Source of the DNA: UBA1952 sp965246905 | GTDB lineage: Bacteria > Bacteroidota > Bacteroidia > Chitinophagales > Chitinophagaceae | Assembly (NCBI GenBank): GCA_965246905.1 | Contig: CBDFFZ010000015.1 | Coordinates: forward strand, 185,269-249,268 | Direction of reading: 5' to 3' | Length of the DNA stretch: 64,000 bases | In this document: positions 28,107 through 35,718 of the stretch, one piece after another | Layout: each line of letters starts with the position of its first letter | Position numbering within the stretch: position 1 is the stretch's first letter | The notes under the pieces: generated by a model | What the model was told of the DNA's origin: nothing | Database searches by the model: none | Seen by the model: only the letters and a program-made list of their open reading frames with translations | Translations under genes and position numbers: made by a program

Positions 28107-28256
28107 TGCCGGTAGAGCAACTCCTATTTGCATCTGCTTCCCTTTTTCACCATTTTTGCTTCGCAAGAGAAAATTTCCCTCGGCTATGCAATGATGCTGC
28201 CGGGATATGGGTTTAAACCAGGTTAAAGGTTAGTTGTTCCCAAAAGGGTATTAGTC

Positions 28257-28296
28257 AAAGCCCGTGCCGTTATCCAACGCGCACGGGCTTTTTTTA
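28257..28296 (+). terminator. Terminator of the Fn3-repeat cargo gene
   Basis: Stem AAGCCCGTGC/GCACGGGCTT followed by seven T residues. Confidence 0.9.
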
Positions 28297-28305
28297 TAAA
28301 TATTT

Positions 28306-28620
28306 CCCGAAACAGGTACAGCAAAGCCCGAAACTCATTCTTCGTCACCCGAAGCAGCTTCACCTCTTCCCGAAACTCATTCTGCACCTCCCGAAGCGTC
28401 TTCCGCGCCTCCCGAAATGCCTTCAGGTTCTCCCGAAATTCATTCACTCTTTCCCGAAGCGCCTTCACGCTCTCCCGAAACTCATTCTCCGTCTCCCGAA
28501 GCGCCTTCGCGCTCTCCCGAAGCACCTTGAGCGCCTCCCGAAACTCGTTCTCCGTCTCCCGAAGCATCTTCAACCCCTCCCGAAGGATCATCTGCGAAGG
28601 CCGAAGGGGGTGGCAGCGAA
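28306..28620. repeat. 21-bp tandem array B (15 units)
   Basis: Every 21 bases from 28306 a unit begins CCCGAA (last unit GCCGAA). Two sub-types alternate irregularly: CCCGAAACTCATTCT.. and CCCGAAGCGCCTTC... The hexamer is held in nearly every unit while the other positions vary. On the minus strand a 150-codon open frame (28675-28223) reads as L/F-R-E heptads, e.g. LRETENEFREALKVLRE, but codon choice in the core never varies (always CGG for Arg), which points to conservation of DNA or RNA, not protein. Confidence 0.92.
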
Positions 28621-28735
28621 ACTGCCAGGCATAATCCAGCCTCCCCGGGAGCCCATCAAGGACCATGCAGCGCAAAGGGATGGATAACTCAGGCTATGGT
28701 TAGTTGCCAAACCTTTATAAAATCACATGCCGAAA

Positions 28736-28772
28736 CAAAAAATCCCGGCAAGCGTAAAGCTTACCGGGATTT
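28736..28772 (-). terminator. Terminator of the DUF4920 gene
   Basis: Stem of AAATCCCGG..AAGC and GCTT..CCGGGATTT (one mismatch) with an A run giving a minus-strand U tract. Confidence 0.85.
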
Positions 28773-28793
28773 CATTTGATGAATTATTTTTAC

Positions 28794-29276
28794 TTAAGAG
28801 CCTGCAACAACACGGATACCCGTAGCGGTAACGCGTATCTGCTTGCCCGGCTCAGTGATAGCATCGATTTCCGACTGTGGCTTCTTGGCATCCTCCGCAT
28901 AGTGGCGCAGCTCTTCTACCGATGTGGTTTCCATATATGCCTCGCCGTCAATTACCACCGTTTTACCGATTGCAGAAGTGGGCAGGAAAAACCCATAATC
29001 CTTCATCTTCACAAAAGCCGTTTCATGATCATTGATCTGTAGCTTTACCCAGCAGCCCTTTTTGGAGCACACGTCCGTTATTTTACCTTTTACCTTAACC
29101 GGAGTCTTGCTGTCGTCCGACTTTATGAGCGAGGGTAGCTGGCTCGCATCCGTAGCGCCATCGGGGGTAATTTTAGCGCCATACGTGGAGCCCACTTTAG
29201 CTACGCCTTTAGGTGGCTGCGCCTGAGCAAAGGTAGTTGCGGCTATAAAAGCGGCGAAGAGTAAGAATTTTTTCAT
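28794..29276 (-). CDS. DUF4920 domain periplasmic protein
   Basis: A 160-aa exported protein: signal peptide at residues 1-19 (MKKFLLFAAFIAATTFAQAQ), then an OB-like domain containing VKVKGKITDVCSKKGCWVKL and AFVKMKDYGFFLPTSAIGKT, the core of the DUF4920 family. The two Cys in CSKKGC are conserved in the family and may bind a metal or form a disulfide. I start at 29276 because this ATG opens the signal peptide; a -7 box CAAAAATA lies 17 bases upstream. A single-gene unit with its own terminator. Function is unknown. Confidence 0.85.
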   Translation of the reverse strand: MKKFLLFAAFIAATTFAQAQPPKGVAKVGSTYGAKITPDGATDASQLPSLIKSDDSKTPVKVKGKITDVCSKKGCWVKLQINDHETAFVKMKDYGFFLPTSAIGKTVVIDGEAYMETTSVEELRHYAEDAKKPQSEIDAITEPGKQIRVTATGIRVVAGS

Positions 29277-29292
29277 AAAGTTTTTTGTGCTG

Positions 29293-29300
29293 CAAAAATA
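29293..29300 (-). promoter_or_regulatory. -7 box for the DUF4920 gene
   Basis: Reads TATTTTTG on the minus strand, fitting TAnnTTTG. Confidence 0.55.
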
Positions 29301-29392
29301 AGGTAAATACATTGTGCTTCGTGAGCAGGTTCAGACTGCCCGTCTCTGAAAAAGATTAATCAGGCGCATGGCAATCATTCAAGCCCAGCGAA

Positions 29393-29400
29393 TAACTTTG
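29393..29400 (+). promoter_or_regulatory. -7 box TAACTTTG for psd
   Basis: Fits TAnnTTTG and lies 42 bases before the ATG at 29443; it argues against a start at 29368. Confidence 0.5.
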
Positions 29401-29442
29401 CGTTCTTTAGTTCCAGCAATTCATAATTCCTTCATTAAAACA

Positions 29443-30099
29443 ATGACCCTCCACCGCGAAGGCCGCCGCCATGTTCTGATTGCATCCGTTATCTGGGCGC
29501 TCTTGCTCTGGCTCACCGTCCGCTATTTCGGCACTCAATCGCCCTGGTTCTGGCTGATCAATGTGCCCTGCTTCCTCGTATGGTTCTGGGTGCTGTCTTT
29601 TTTCCGCATTCCGGCCCGCACCTTCTCGGCAGGCGCGCAGATGATCGTAGCGCCGGCAGATGGCAAAGTAGTAGTAATCGAAGAAACGTTCGAGCCCGAG
29701 TATTTCAAGGATAAACGCCTGCAGGTATCCATCTTTATGAGCCCGCTGGATGTGCACGTAAACCGCGCGCCGATCGACGGCGAGGTGCATTATGTAAAAT
29801 ACCATCCCGGCAAATACCTGGTAGCCTGGCACCCAAAATCCTCAACAGATAATGAGCGCACCAGCGTAGTGATCCGCAACCCCGGCATGACCATCCTGCT
29901 CCGGCAGATCGCCGGGGCCATGGCGCGGCGCATCAAATACTACGTAAAAGAGGGCGACAGCATTAAGCAGAACGAAGAGTTCGGGTTTATACAATTCGGC
30001 TCGCGCGTGGATCTGTTTCTCCCGCCGGGTACCAAAATGGATGTTAAGATTGGGCAGGCCGTACAGGGCGGCATCACCGTATTGGCGCATTTACCCTAA
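29443..30099 (+). CDS. psd: Phosphatidylserine decarboxylase, short (Psd-type 2) form
   Basis: A 218-aa membrane-associated enzyme that converts phosphatidylserine to phosphatidylethanolamine. Two N-terminal hydrophobic segments (VIWALLLWLTVRYF, WFWLINVPCFLVWFWVLSFF) are followed by VAPADGKVVVIEE, VSIFMSPLDVHVNRAPIDGEV and, near residue 187, FGFIQFGSRVDLFLPP. The Gly-Ser in that last segment is the self-cleavage site that forms the pyruvoyl group. Start at 29443 is chosen from the promoter position and the family N-terminus. It stands alone between DUF4920 (divergent) and a dispersed repeat. Confidence 0.93.
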   Translation: MTLHREGRRHVLIASVIWALLLWLTVRYFGTQSPWFWLINVPCFLVWFWVLSFFRIPARTFSAGAQMIVAPADGKVVVIEETFEPEYFKDKRLQVSIFMSPLDVHVNRAPIDGEVHYVKYHPGKYLVAWHPKSSTDNERTSVVIRNPGMTILLRQIAGAMARRIKYYVKEGDSIKQNEEFGFIQFGSRVDLFLPPGTKMDVKIGQAVQGGITVLAHLP

Positions 30100-30141
30100 C
30101 TTCGAAAAATCCAATTCCTTAATTATTAATTCCATCAATAA

Positions 30142-30238
30142 AGAGGGCGCATGCCGCGAAGGGCGGCACCGGGCTATCCGCTGCAATCTTTTTGCCTGAA
30201 GGGGCAAAAAAGGATTTCCGCTACTATCCCTTGCGCGT
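30142..30238. repeat. Palindromic dispersed element (GGGCTATCCGCT ... GGATTTCCGCT)
   Basis: A stem CTTTTTGCC/GGCAAAAAAG is flanked by GGGCTATCCGCTGCAATC on the left and GGATTTCCGCTACTATCC on the right. Elements of this form are common in Bacteroidota spacers to my knowledge. The preceding GGGCGCATGCCGC word also occurs at about 7057. Confidence 0.7.
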
Positions 30239-30300
30239 TACAGCAACGATAATCTTTCATTCTTTTACTTTTAATTCTTTCATTCAAAAACAAACAACAC

Positions 30301-30483
30301 ATGAAAAAGCTAACACTTCTCCTTTCCGTATTGATGATCACCGGCAGCGCAGCATTTGCGCACGATGGCAAAAACTGCAGCAAAAAGCATGGCGAATGCA
30401 GTAAGAAAGAAGCCAAGGCAGGCTGCACCGATAAAAAAGGCAGCTGCTGCCAGAAAAAAGGCACCGAAACTGCCAAAAAATAA
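30301..30483 (+). CDS. Tiny secreted Cys/Lys-rich peptide
   Basis: A 60-aa product. Residues 1-20 are a signal peptide (MKKLTLLLSVLMITGSAAFA, with AFA before the cut). The mature 40 residues start HDGKNCSKKHGECSKKEAKA and contain five Cys, two His and about thirteen Lys (CTDKKGSCCQKK). Such composition suggests a small periplasmic or outer-surface metal- or anion-binding peptide, but I know no named family. A terminator follows 23 bases after the stop, so it is its own transcription unit, which supports a real gene. Confidence 0.75.
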   Translation: MKKLTLLLSVLMITGSAAFAHDGKNCSKKHGECSKKEAKAGCTDKKGSCCQKKGTETAKK

Positions 30484-30505
30484 TTTCCTGCAACAGGAAC
30501 CAACG

Positions 30506-30533
30506 AAGACCGGCCCCCGCGCCGGTCTTTTTT
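30506..30533 (+). terminator. Terminator of the Cys/Lys-rich peptide gene
   Basis: Stem AAGACCGGC/GCCGGTCTT followed by a T run. It overlaps the end of the convergent miaA gene by two bases. Confidence 0.88.
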
Positions 30534-31452
30534 ATTGCCCGGGATCAGTGTTGGCGAGGGCCAGAAGCGCATCCGCCACGCCTGCATCATCTGCGGGCAG
30601 CCAGTGCATTTCCGCGTCTTTCCGGAACCATGTAAGCTGCCGCTTGGCATAGTTGCGCGTATGCTGCTTTATCAGCTCAACAGCCCGCGCAAGCGTTGTA
30701 TTGCCCGCTAAATGATCAAACAATTCAGCGTAGCCAACCGTCTGTAAATTCTTCAAGTGCCGCAGCGGGTAAAGCGCGGCAGCTTCTTCCAAAAACCCGG
30801 CTTCCATCATCCGGTCCACCCGCTCATTAATTCGGCTGTAAAGGGCCTCACGCGGCAGCTCCAGCCCGGCCTTTACGATCCGGAACGGGCGTACCTTTTT
30901 TTGTGAAGACTGGTAGCTCAAAATGCTTTCGCCGGTGGATAATTTAAAGATCAGGGCCCGCAGAAGCCGCGCGGGGTTAGCGCCATCCGCCTGCGCGAGA
31001 AATACAGGATCATGCAACTGCGCTTGCTCCTGCAGCCAACCAATGCCGAGCCGTGCATAATCATCATTTACCTGCATGCTGATGGCCGTATCTACCGCAG
31101 GCATGGCATCCAGCCCTTCGCAAAGCGCCCGGATGTACAAGCCCGTGCCGCCGCATACAACAGCAACATCGTTATCCAAAAAAATTTCATCCAGCCAGCC
31201 TAAAGCCAGCAGCTCAAAATCCGCCGCATTCAGCGGCTGCTCCACCGGAAATTCGTTTATGAAATAATGCTTTACCGCGACAAGCTGTGCCGGTGATGGC
31301 TGTGCCGTACCAATTGCCATACCTTGGTAACATTGCCGGGAATCCGCAGAAATAATGGAAGTGCCCAGCCGCTTTGCAACTTCCAGCGCAATACCGGTTT
31401 TGCCAACAGCTGTAGGCCCGGCAATGATCAGGACTGTTTTCGGGGAGGGCAA
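30532..31452 (-). CDS. miaA: tRNA dimethylallyltransferase
   Basis: A 306-aa enzyme that isopentenylates A37 of tRNAs reading UNN codons. P-loop VLIIAGPTAVGKTGIALEV at residues about 6-24; SIISADSRQCYQGMAIGTAQ with the catalytic Asp near 37; VVCGGTGLYIRAL near 97; the C-terminal tRNA-recognition segment RNYAKRQLTWFRKD near 275. Length is standard. It starts at ATG 31452. It is convergent with the Cys/Lys-rich peptide gene. Confidence 0.96.
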   Translation of the reverse strand: MPSPKTVLIIAGPTAVGKTGIALEVAKRLGTSIISADSRQCYQGMAIGTAQPSPAQLVAVKHYFINEFPVEQPLNAADFELLALGWLDEIFLDNDVAVVCGGTGLYIRALCEGLDAMPAVDTAISMQVNDDYARLGIGWLQEQAQLHDPVFLAQADGANPARLLRALIFKLSTGESILSYQSSQKKVRPFRIVKAGLELPREALYSRINERVDRMMEAGFLEEAAALYPLRHLKNLQTVGYAELFDHLAGNTTLARAVELIKQHTRNYAKRQLTWFRKDAEMHWLPADDAGVADALLALANTDPGQ

Positions 31453-31555
31453 AGCAGCTGGATATTAAGAAGGGTATCTGATAATTAATTCAGCGATTCA
31501 GCTTTTAAGCAGATTCCGGCACATCGCCTGAAAGCATATTCGGGAATATCAAAGA

Positions 31556-32131
31556 TCACTCTTCACCGCCGCCAAAATCCTCCGCAAAAGTTTCTTCGCC
31601 ACCACCACCTTCATCACCTTCATTTCCAAACCCTTCGGCCATTTCCTCGGCGCCAAGATCATAGGCTTCCTCAACCTCTACGATTTTTTCGGACTTATCG
31701 CCTGCAAGGCCTTTAACGCCATATTGAGTTGGCCCCAGACCTTCCTTACGGATCATCAGCGGATAGGTTTTCTTCGGATTATCCTCTTTGCTTACACCTA
31801 TAAGTTCTACAAGGAAGACCCACTTTTTAGCCGGATCATATTCATACACGAACTTCTGGCCGGGGTCACTTACAAGCGCCGATACCGGTGTTTTGATCAT
31901 CGACAGCGCGGGAGCATCTTTCTTATTGCTCAGTACATCGGAAGCAAAGGCGCGACCACGATCCCAGCGGTCATTGCTTTCAAAAAAGGAGGCAATGTGT
32001 TTTGCATCAAACTCAAAAGCCTTGAGTATGGCTTCATGGAACTGGAGCAGGGTTTGCCCGGTAAGGACTTCGATGTCCCGGTAGATCTGATCGTCTTCTT
32101 CCCAATAAACACGGAAACGTAATAGTGGCAT
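31556..32131 (-). CDS. pRiA4b ORF-3-like (IS1096 TnpR-like) family protein
   Basis: A 191-aa protein. The N-terminal FRVYWEEDDQIYRDIEVLTG followed by TLLQFHEAILKAFEFDAKHI, and later FVYEYDPAKKWVFLVELIGV, are the signature of the plasmid pRiA4b ORF-3 family, whose role is unknown although members are sometimes carried on mobile DNA. The last 40 residues are extremely acidic and Gly-rich (NEGDEGGGGEETFAEDFGGG). It stands alone, on the same strand as miaA with a 103-bp gap. I see no mobile element around it. Confidence 0.8.
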   Translation of the reverse strand: MPLLRFRVYWEEDDQIYRDIEVLTGQTLLQFHEAILKAFEFDAKHIASFFESNDRWDRGRAFASDVLSNKKDAPALSMIKTPVSALVSDPGQKFVYEYDPAKKWVFLVELIGVSKEDNPKKTYPLMIRKEGLGPTQYGVKGLAGDKSEKIVEVEEAYDLGAEEMAEGFGNEGDEGGGGEETFAEDFGGGEE

Positions 32132-32248
32132 AGGAGGCTAAAGATAATGCCCTTCGGGAAATTAGAAAGCGCCCGTAAACGGATTTTCAACCCAATATGG
32201 CAAATAGAACAGGATTATTCGGGGCCGTACACATAGCTACTGCAGGCA

Positions 32249-33337
32249 TTAACGGCCAAGCCATAGCGCACCGCCGATACTATTTTTAGAGGCTCCGGTA
32301 ACAGCCGAAAAAACCGTTTCCTCCTCGCGCCACCGCAACGCTCCGAGCAGCGCCATAACCAAAGCTTCCTTGAATTGAATTACCTGCTCATCCGGCACCT
32401 CGATGGTTATATTCAAAGATGCAAGCAGGGGTTGCAGCTCATGAATAAGATGAGTATTGAACGCGCCACCGCCCGTTACCAGAAGCTTTGCGGCTATGGG
32501 CTCATCGCCTGCATAACGCTTTACATTGCGGACTATCTGCTGCGTAATATGGCATACCGCTGTGGCCAAGGCATCTTCCTCACTCAAATCAGCAGCTTCC
32601 ATTATCGGGATCACCTCATTCTTTGAGAAATCATTGCTCAGGGATTTAGGGCCGGGCAATTCATAAAAAGGCATCTCGTTCATCTTTTCACATAGCGGGG
32701 CATCAACCTTTCCGCCAGCCGCCATGCTACCGCCATTATCATATTCGAGCCCCTTTTTCTGTGCATAATAATCGAGCAGCTGGTTGCATGGACAAAGATC
32801 GAAGGCCACAATGCCATTGTCCGTTTTAATACTGATATTGGCAATACCACCGAGGTTGAGCCAATAGTTATAGTCGCCGAAAAGCATTTTATCTCCAATA
32901 GGCACGATAGGCGCGCCTTGCCCTCCAAGCGCCATATCCATAGCCCGCAGGTCGGATATTACGGGCAGCGCTGTAGATGCCGCAATAGCAGCGCCATCAC
33001 CTATCTGACCGGCAGTATGGCTTTCAGGATCATGAAAAATAGTGTGCCCGTGCGATGCGATGAAATGCACTTTATGATCCAGGTCATGCTCCTCCATGAA
33101 TGTCCTCACTGCCTCGCCAATGTAGTGGCCGTAAGCTGTGTGCAGCTTCAGGAATGGGCCCGCGGTAAGCATATCTGCCGTGCTGAGGTTGTCTTTCCAT
33201 TCCTGCGGATACGGAATGCATGCAGCATTGAGGATTTGAAAGGCCCATGCGCCGCGCGTTTCTTCGAGCTGTACATAGGCGATATCCAGTCCATCTAAAG
33301 AAGAGCCGGACATAAGGCCGATTACTTTGTAAACCAT
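32249..33337 (-). CDS. anmK: Anhydro-N-acetylmuramic acid kinase
   Basis: A 362-aa kinase of the ASKHA fold that phosphorylates and opens 1,6-anhydro-MurNAc during cell-wall recycling. Family motifs: VIGLMSGSSLDGLDIAYV at residues about 5-22, FIASHGHTIFHDPE near 93, QIGDGAAIAASTALPVI with DLRAMDMALGGQGAPIVPIG near 130, and LLVTGGGAFNTHLIHEL near 290. Length is standard. It lies upstream on the minus strand of the pRiA4b-like gene and is separated from sucD by a terminator and a GAATT-type arm. Confidence 0.95.
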   Translation of the reverse strand: MVYKVIGLMSGSSLDGLDIAYVQLEETRGAWAFQILNAACIPYPQEWKDNLSTADMLTAGPFLKLHTAYGHYIGEAVRTFMEEHDLDHKVHFIASHGHTIFHDPESHTAGQIGDGAAIAASTALPVISDLRAMDMALGGQGAPIVPIGDKMLFGDYNYWLNLGGIANISIKTDNGIVAFDLCPCNQLLDYYAQKKGLEYDNGGSMAAGGKVDAPLCEKMNEMPFYELPGPKSLSNDFSKNEVIPIMEAADLSEEDALATAVCHITQQIVRNVKRYAGDEPIAAKLLVTGGGAFNTHLIHELQPLLASLNITIEVPDEQVIQFKEALVMALLGALRWREEETVFSAVTGASKNSIGGALWLGR

Positions 33338-33348
33338 TTTTATTTCGG

Positions 33349-33371
33349 ATCTCGGAATGCGGATTCCGCAT
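33349..33371. repeat. GGAATTC-type repeat arm in the anmK-sucD spacer
   Basis: TTTCGGATCTCGGAATGCGG followed by ATTCCGCATT. It resembles the arms inserted in tyrS and forms a short inverted pair (AATGCGG/ATTCCGCATT). Confidence 0.55.
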
Positions 33372-33390
33372 TACCTGTTTTCTGTTTATC

Positions 33391-33425
33391 AAAAAAGCCA
33401 TTCTCTTATATGAGAACGGCCTTTA
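33391..33425 (-). terminator. Terminator of sucD
   Basis: Stem AGGCCGTTCTC/GAGAATGGCT on the minus strand followed by a U tract (A run at 33391-33396). Confidence 0.8.
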
Positions 33426-33441
33426 AATATTTTATATCAGC

Positions 33442-34329
33442 TTATGCAGTTACGGCTATATTATTAAGCACTTTCGCCATCGTTTTGCCAATATCCGCAG
33501 GGCTATCTACTACGTTGATGCCGCATTCGCGCATGATCTTCATTTTCGCGGCTGCTGTATCATCTGCACCGCCTACAATGGCGCCTGCGTGGCCCATGCG
33601 GCGTCCGGCAGGAGCTGTTTGCCCTGCTATGAAGCCTACAACCGGCTTGCGCATATTGTCTTTCAGCCAGCGCGCAGCTTCGGCTTCCATCGTACCGCCA
33701 ATCTCGCCGATCATGATGATGCCGTCTGTTTCCTCATCATTCATCAGCAGCTCTACGGCTTCCTTAGTAGTGGTACCAATGATCGGGTCGCCGCCAATAC
33801 CGATTGCAGTAGAAATACCCAGGCCGGCCTTTACTGCCTGATCTGCAGCCTCGTAAGTAAGTGTACCAGACTTGGAAACAATGCCGATACGGCCCGGCTT
33901 GAACACGAAGCCCGGCATGATGCCTACCTTTGCTTCGCCGGCAGTAATGACACCCGGGCAGTTTGGCCCTATAAGGCGGCAATCCTTGCCAGTAATATAT
34001 TGGCGCGCAATTACCATATCCTGAACGGGGATGCCTTCGGTAATGCAGATAATCACTTTGATGCCTGCATCAGCCGCTTCCATAATTGCATCTCCCGCAA
34101 AAGCGGGCGGCACGAAAATGATCGAAACATCGGCGCCTGTCTTATCCACAGCGTCTTTTACAGTGTTGAATACAGGCCGGTCGAGGTGCTGCGTTCCGCC
34201 TTTGGCCGGGGTTACACCGCCAACCACATTGGTACCATACTCGATCATCTGGCTGGCATGGAAAGTACCTTCCGTACCGGTAAAGCCCTGAACGATAACC
34301 TTAGAATCTTTATTGACCAGAACAGCCAT
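33442..34329 (-). CDS. sucD: Succinate--CoA ligase [ADP/GDP-forming], alpha subunit
   Basis: A 295-aa subunit of the TCA-cycle enzyme that makes succinyl-CoA or, in reverse, ATP/GTP. The CoA-binding Rossmann part shows VQGFTGTEGTFHASQMIEYG and GVTPAKGGTQHLDRPVFN; CRLIGPNCPGVITAGEAKVG and SKSGTLTYEAADQAVKAGLG follow; the phosphohistidine is in GRRMGHAGAIVGG near residue 250. The beta subunit gene (sucC) is not adjacent, as is common in Bacteroidota. A -7 box lies at 34373-34380. Confidence 0.96.
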   Translation of the reverse strand: MAVLVNKDSKVIVQGFTGTEGTFHASQMIEYGTNVVGGVTPAKGGTQHLDRPVFNTVKDAVDKTGADVSIIFVPPAFAGDAIMEAADAGIKVIICITEGIPVQDMVIARQYITGKDCRLIGPNCPGVITAGEAKVGIMPGFVFKPGRIGIVSKSGTLTYEAADQAVKAGLGISTAIGIGGDPIIGTTTKEAVELLMNDEETDGIIMIGEIGGTMEAEAARWLKDNMRKPVVGFIAGQTAPAGRRMGHAGAIVGGADDTAAAKMKIMRECGINVVDSPADIGKTMAKVLNNIAVTA

Positions 34330-34372
34330 TATAAATGAAGAATTAAAAATGAAAGAATTAAAATTTACCGCG

Positions 34373-34380
34373 CAAAAGTA
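34373..34380 (-). promoter_or_regulatory. -7 box for sucD
   Basis: Reads TACTTTTG on the minus strand, 43 bases from the start codon. Confidence 0.6.
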
Positions 34381-34410
34381 GCCCTATTAAGGGGCAATTG
34401 CAATACGTTC

Positions 34411-34555
34411 TATTATTGTCCCGGCTTGCGGAATATTTTTTAGCTTTCGTGGCGATGGCACCATTCATCCAGCCTTTACTATCAGGCTTTTCTTAGCCGC
34501 TGTTACTGTCTGAACTGTGATTTTTACATGATTTGAAAGATTACAGGATTCCTAA
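34411..34555 (+). repeat. Composite dispersed element, copy 1
   Basis: Three blocks in order: TATTGTCCCGGCT..GGAAT, a 21-base block at 34448-34468 containing GTGGCGATGGCACCATTC, and a REP-like block from 34506 (CTGTCTGAACTGTGATTT). The same three blocks recur in the same order on the minus strand at 47530-47405; the 21-base block is identical in both. Confidence 0.8.
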
Positions 34556-34634
34556 ATTGCAGTTAATTACCAAATTCAGGCATATTTGACATCCTGATAA
34601 GATCCATTAAAATCCTGCTAATCTTAGTACGGGA

Positions 34635-35435
34635 TCAGTTTTGCTTCACTACAGCAGCCTGTTTTTCTTCTTTATCCTCTATCTGGCTCATTTCTTTGGC
34701 TTTCCTTAAAAAGTCGGAGGCAAAAATGAAGTCGTTGAGGTCTTTATCTTCACTGAAGATGATCTCCTTGTTGGAGCCCTCCCATTTTTTGCGGCCTTTA
34801 TGCATATATACAATATGGTCGCCGCTTTCCATTACCGTATTCATATCGTGGGTATTGATTACGGTGGTAATGTTATACTCTACAGTAAGGTCTTTGATAA
34901 GCTTATCAATGACGAGCGAGGTTTGCGGATCGAGGCCGGAGTTGGGCTCATCGCAAAAAAGATATTTAGGGTTGAGCACGAGGGCGCGGGCAAGGGCTAC
35001 GCGCTTCTTCATACCTCCGGATATTTCAGAGGGGAATTTTTTATTGGCATCTTTCAGGTTTACCCGGTCGAGCACTTCATTTACGCGTTTGAGCTTATCG
35101 CCACGCGCATCTTTTGTAAACATATCGAGCGGGAACATTACATTCTGCTCTACAGTGCGGCTATCAAACAGCGCAGAGCCCTGGAAAAGCATGCCTATCT
35201 GGGTGCGGATGTCTTTAAGCTGCTGATCCTCCATATTGGTGATGTCCTGCCCTTCATAAAGTACCTGCCCTTCATCTACACCCATGAGTCCCACCATGAT
35301 CTTCATCATCACCGTTTTGCCACTGCCACTGGTGCCAATTATCAGGTTGGTTTTACCTGGCTGCATAATCGCGCTTACGTCATCCAGCACTACCTTATCC
35401 CCAAAGCTCTTTTTTACGTTTTTTAGCTCAATCAT
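34635..35435 (-). CDS. ABC transporter ATP-binding protein, MlaF type
   Basis: A 266-aa ATPase. Walker A is IIGTSGSGKTVMMKIMVGL near residue 35; the signature is SEISGGMKKRVALARALV near 142; Walker B is KYLFCDEPNSGLDPQTS near 164, followed by the H-loop TVINTHDMNTVM. The sequence, with GQDITNMEDQQLKDIRTQIG and LFQGSALFDSRTVEQNVMFP, is typical of MlaF/MkL-type ATPases that drive phospholipid transport between the membranes. The permease (MlaE) would be expected next to it but is not in this window on either side, so the gene is separated from its partners here or they lie elsewhere. Confidence 0.88.
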   Translation of the reverse strand: MIELKNVKKSFGDKVVLDDVSAIMQPGKTNLIIGTSGSGKTVMMKIMVGLMGVDEGQVLYEGQDITNMEDQQLKDIRTQIGMLFQGSALFDSRTVEQNVMFPLDMFTKDARGDKLKRVNEVLDRVNLKDANKKFPSEISGGMKKRVALARALVLNPKYLFCDEPNSGLDPQTSLVIDKLIKDLTVEYNITTVINTHDMNTVMESGDHIVYMHKGRKKWEGSNKEIIFSEDKDLNDFIFASDFLRKAKEMSQIEDKEEKQAAVVKQN

Positions 35436-35459
35436 TTACCAGCGTTGAATGCTACAGCG

Positions 35460-35467
35460 CAAAAATA
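35460..35467 (-). promoter_or_regulatory. -7 box for the MlaF-type gene
   Basis: Reads TATTTTTG on the minus strand, 24 bases from the start codon. Confidence 0.55.
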
Positions 35468-35488
35468 TTCATTTATAGGTAGTAATAT

Positions 35489-35712
35489 GGAATTAGGAAT
35501 TTGTAATTGGAAATTAGGCATTGCGCTGTATATAATTTCAACCTACAAAGTTTTTATAGGTATTGATCACCAATACTGTTTGCTTAGTAAAATCCTGCCT
35601 AAAGGACCGGCACTACGAATTATTACAACCACATCGGTAAGCAACAAAAGCTTAGATACATATTTGGTGCAACGCCAAATCCCAAATCCCTAATTCCTAA
35701 TTACAAATTCCC
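35489..35712. repeat. Inverted GAATT-rich arms around about 160 bp of unique DNA
   Basis: The left arm at 35489-35518 (GGAATTAGGAATTTGTAATT and following) is inverted against the right arm at 35677-35712 (AAATCCC.. and TAATTCCTAATTACAAATTC). The right-arm motif recurs at 45745-45766 in the other orientation. Nothing coding is seen between the arms. Confidence 0.7.
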
Positions 35713-35718
35713 AAAAAA

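Larger units (their letters stand above)
28107..28793. other. 687-bp spacer holding array B and two terminators
   Basis: Contains a plus-strand terminator at 28257-28296, the 21-bp array B at 28306-28620 and a minus-strand terminator at 28736-28772. The array therefore lies outside both neighbouring transcription units unless it has its own promoter. Confidence 0.8.
34330..34634. other. 305-bp spacer with promoter and composite repeat
   Basis: Contains the sucD promoter box at 34373-34380 and, at 34411-34555, the dispersed composite element described separately. No gene is seen. Confidence 0.7.

Noticed and set aside
28306..28620. CRISPR array
   Set aside because: Units follow each other directly with no unique spacers of constant length, the kept core is only 6-8 bases and no cas gene is present.
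28223..28675. 150-codon heptad protein on array B
   Set aside because: An open frame is expected when the repeat unit is a multiple of three. The core shows no synonymous codon change, the frame runs into a terminator and no start signal is convincing. Kept only as a repeat.
31556..32131. Mobile element suggested by the IS1096/pRiA4b-like protein
   Set aside because: No terminal repeats, transposase or target duplication is visible around this gene; the family name alone does not make it mobile.
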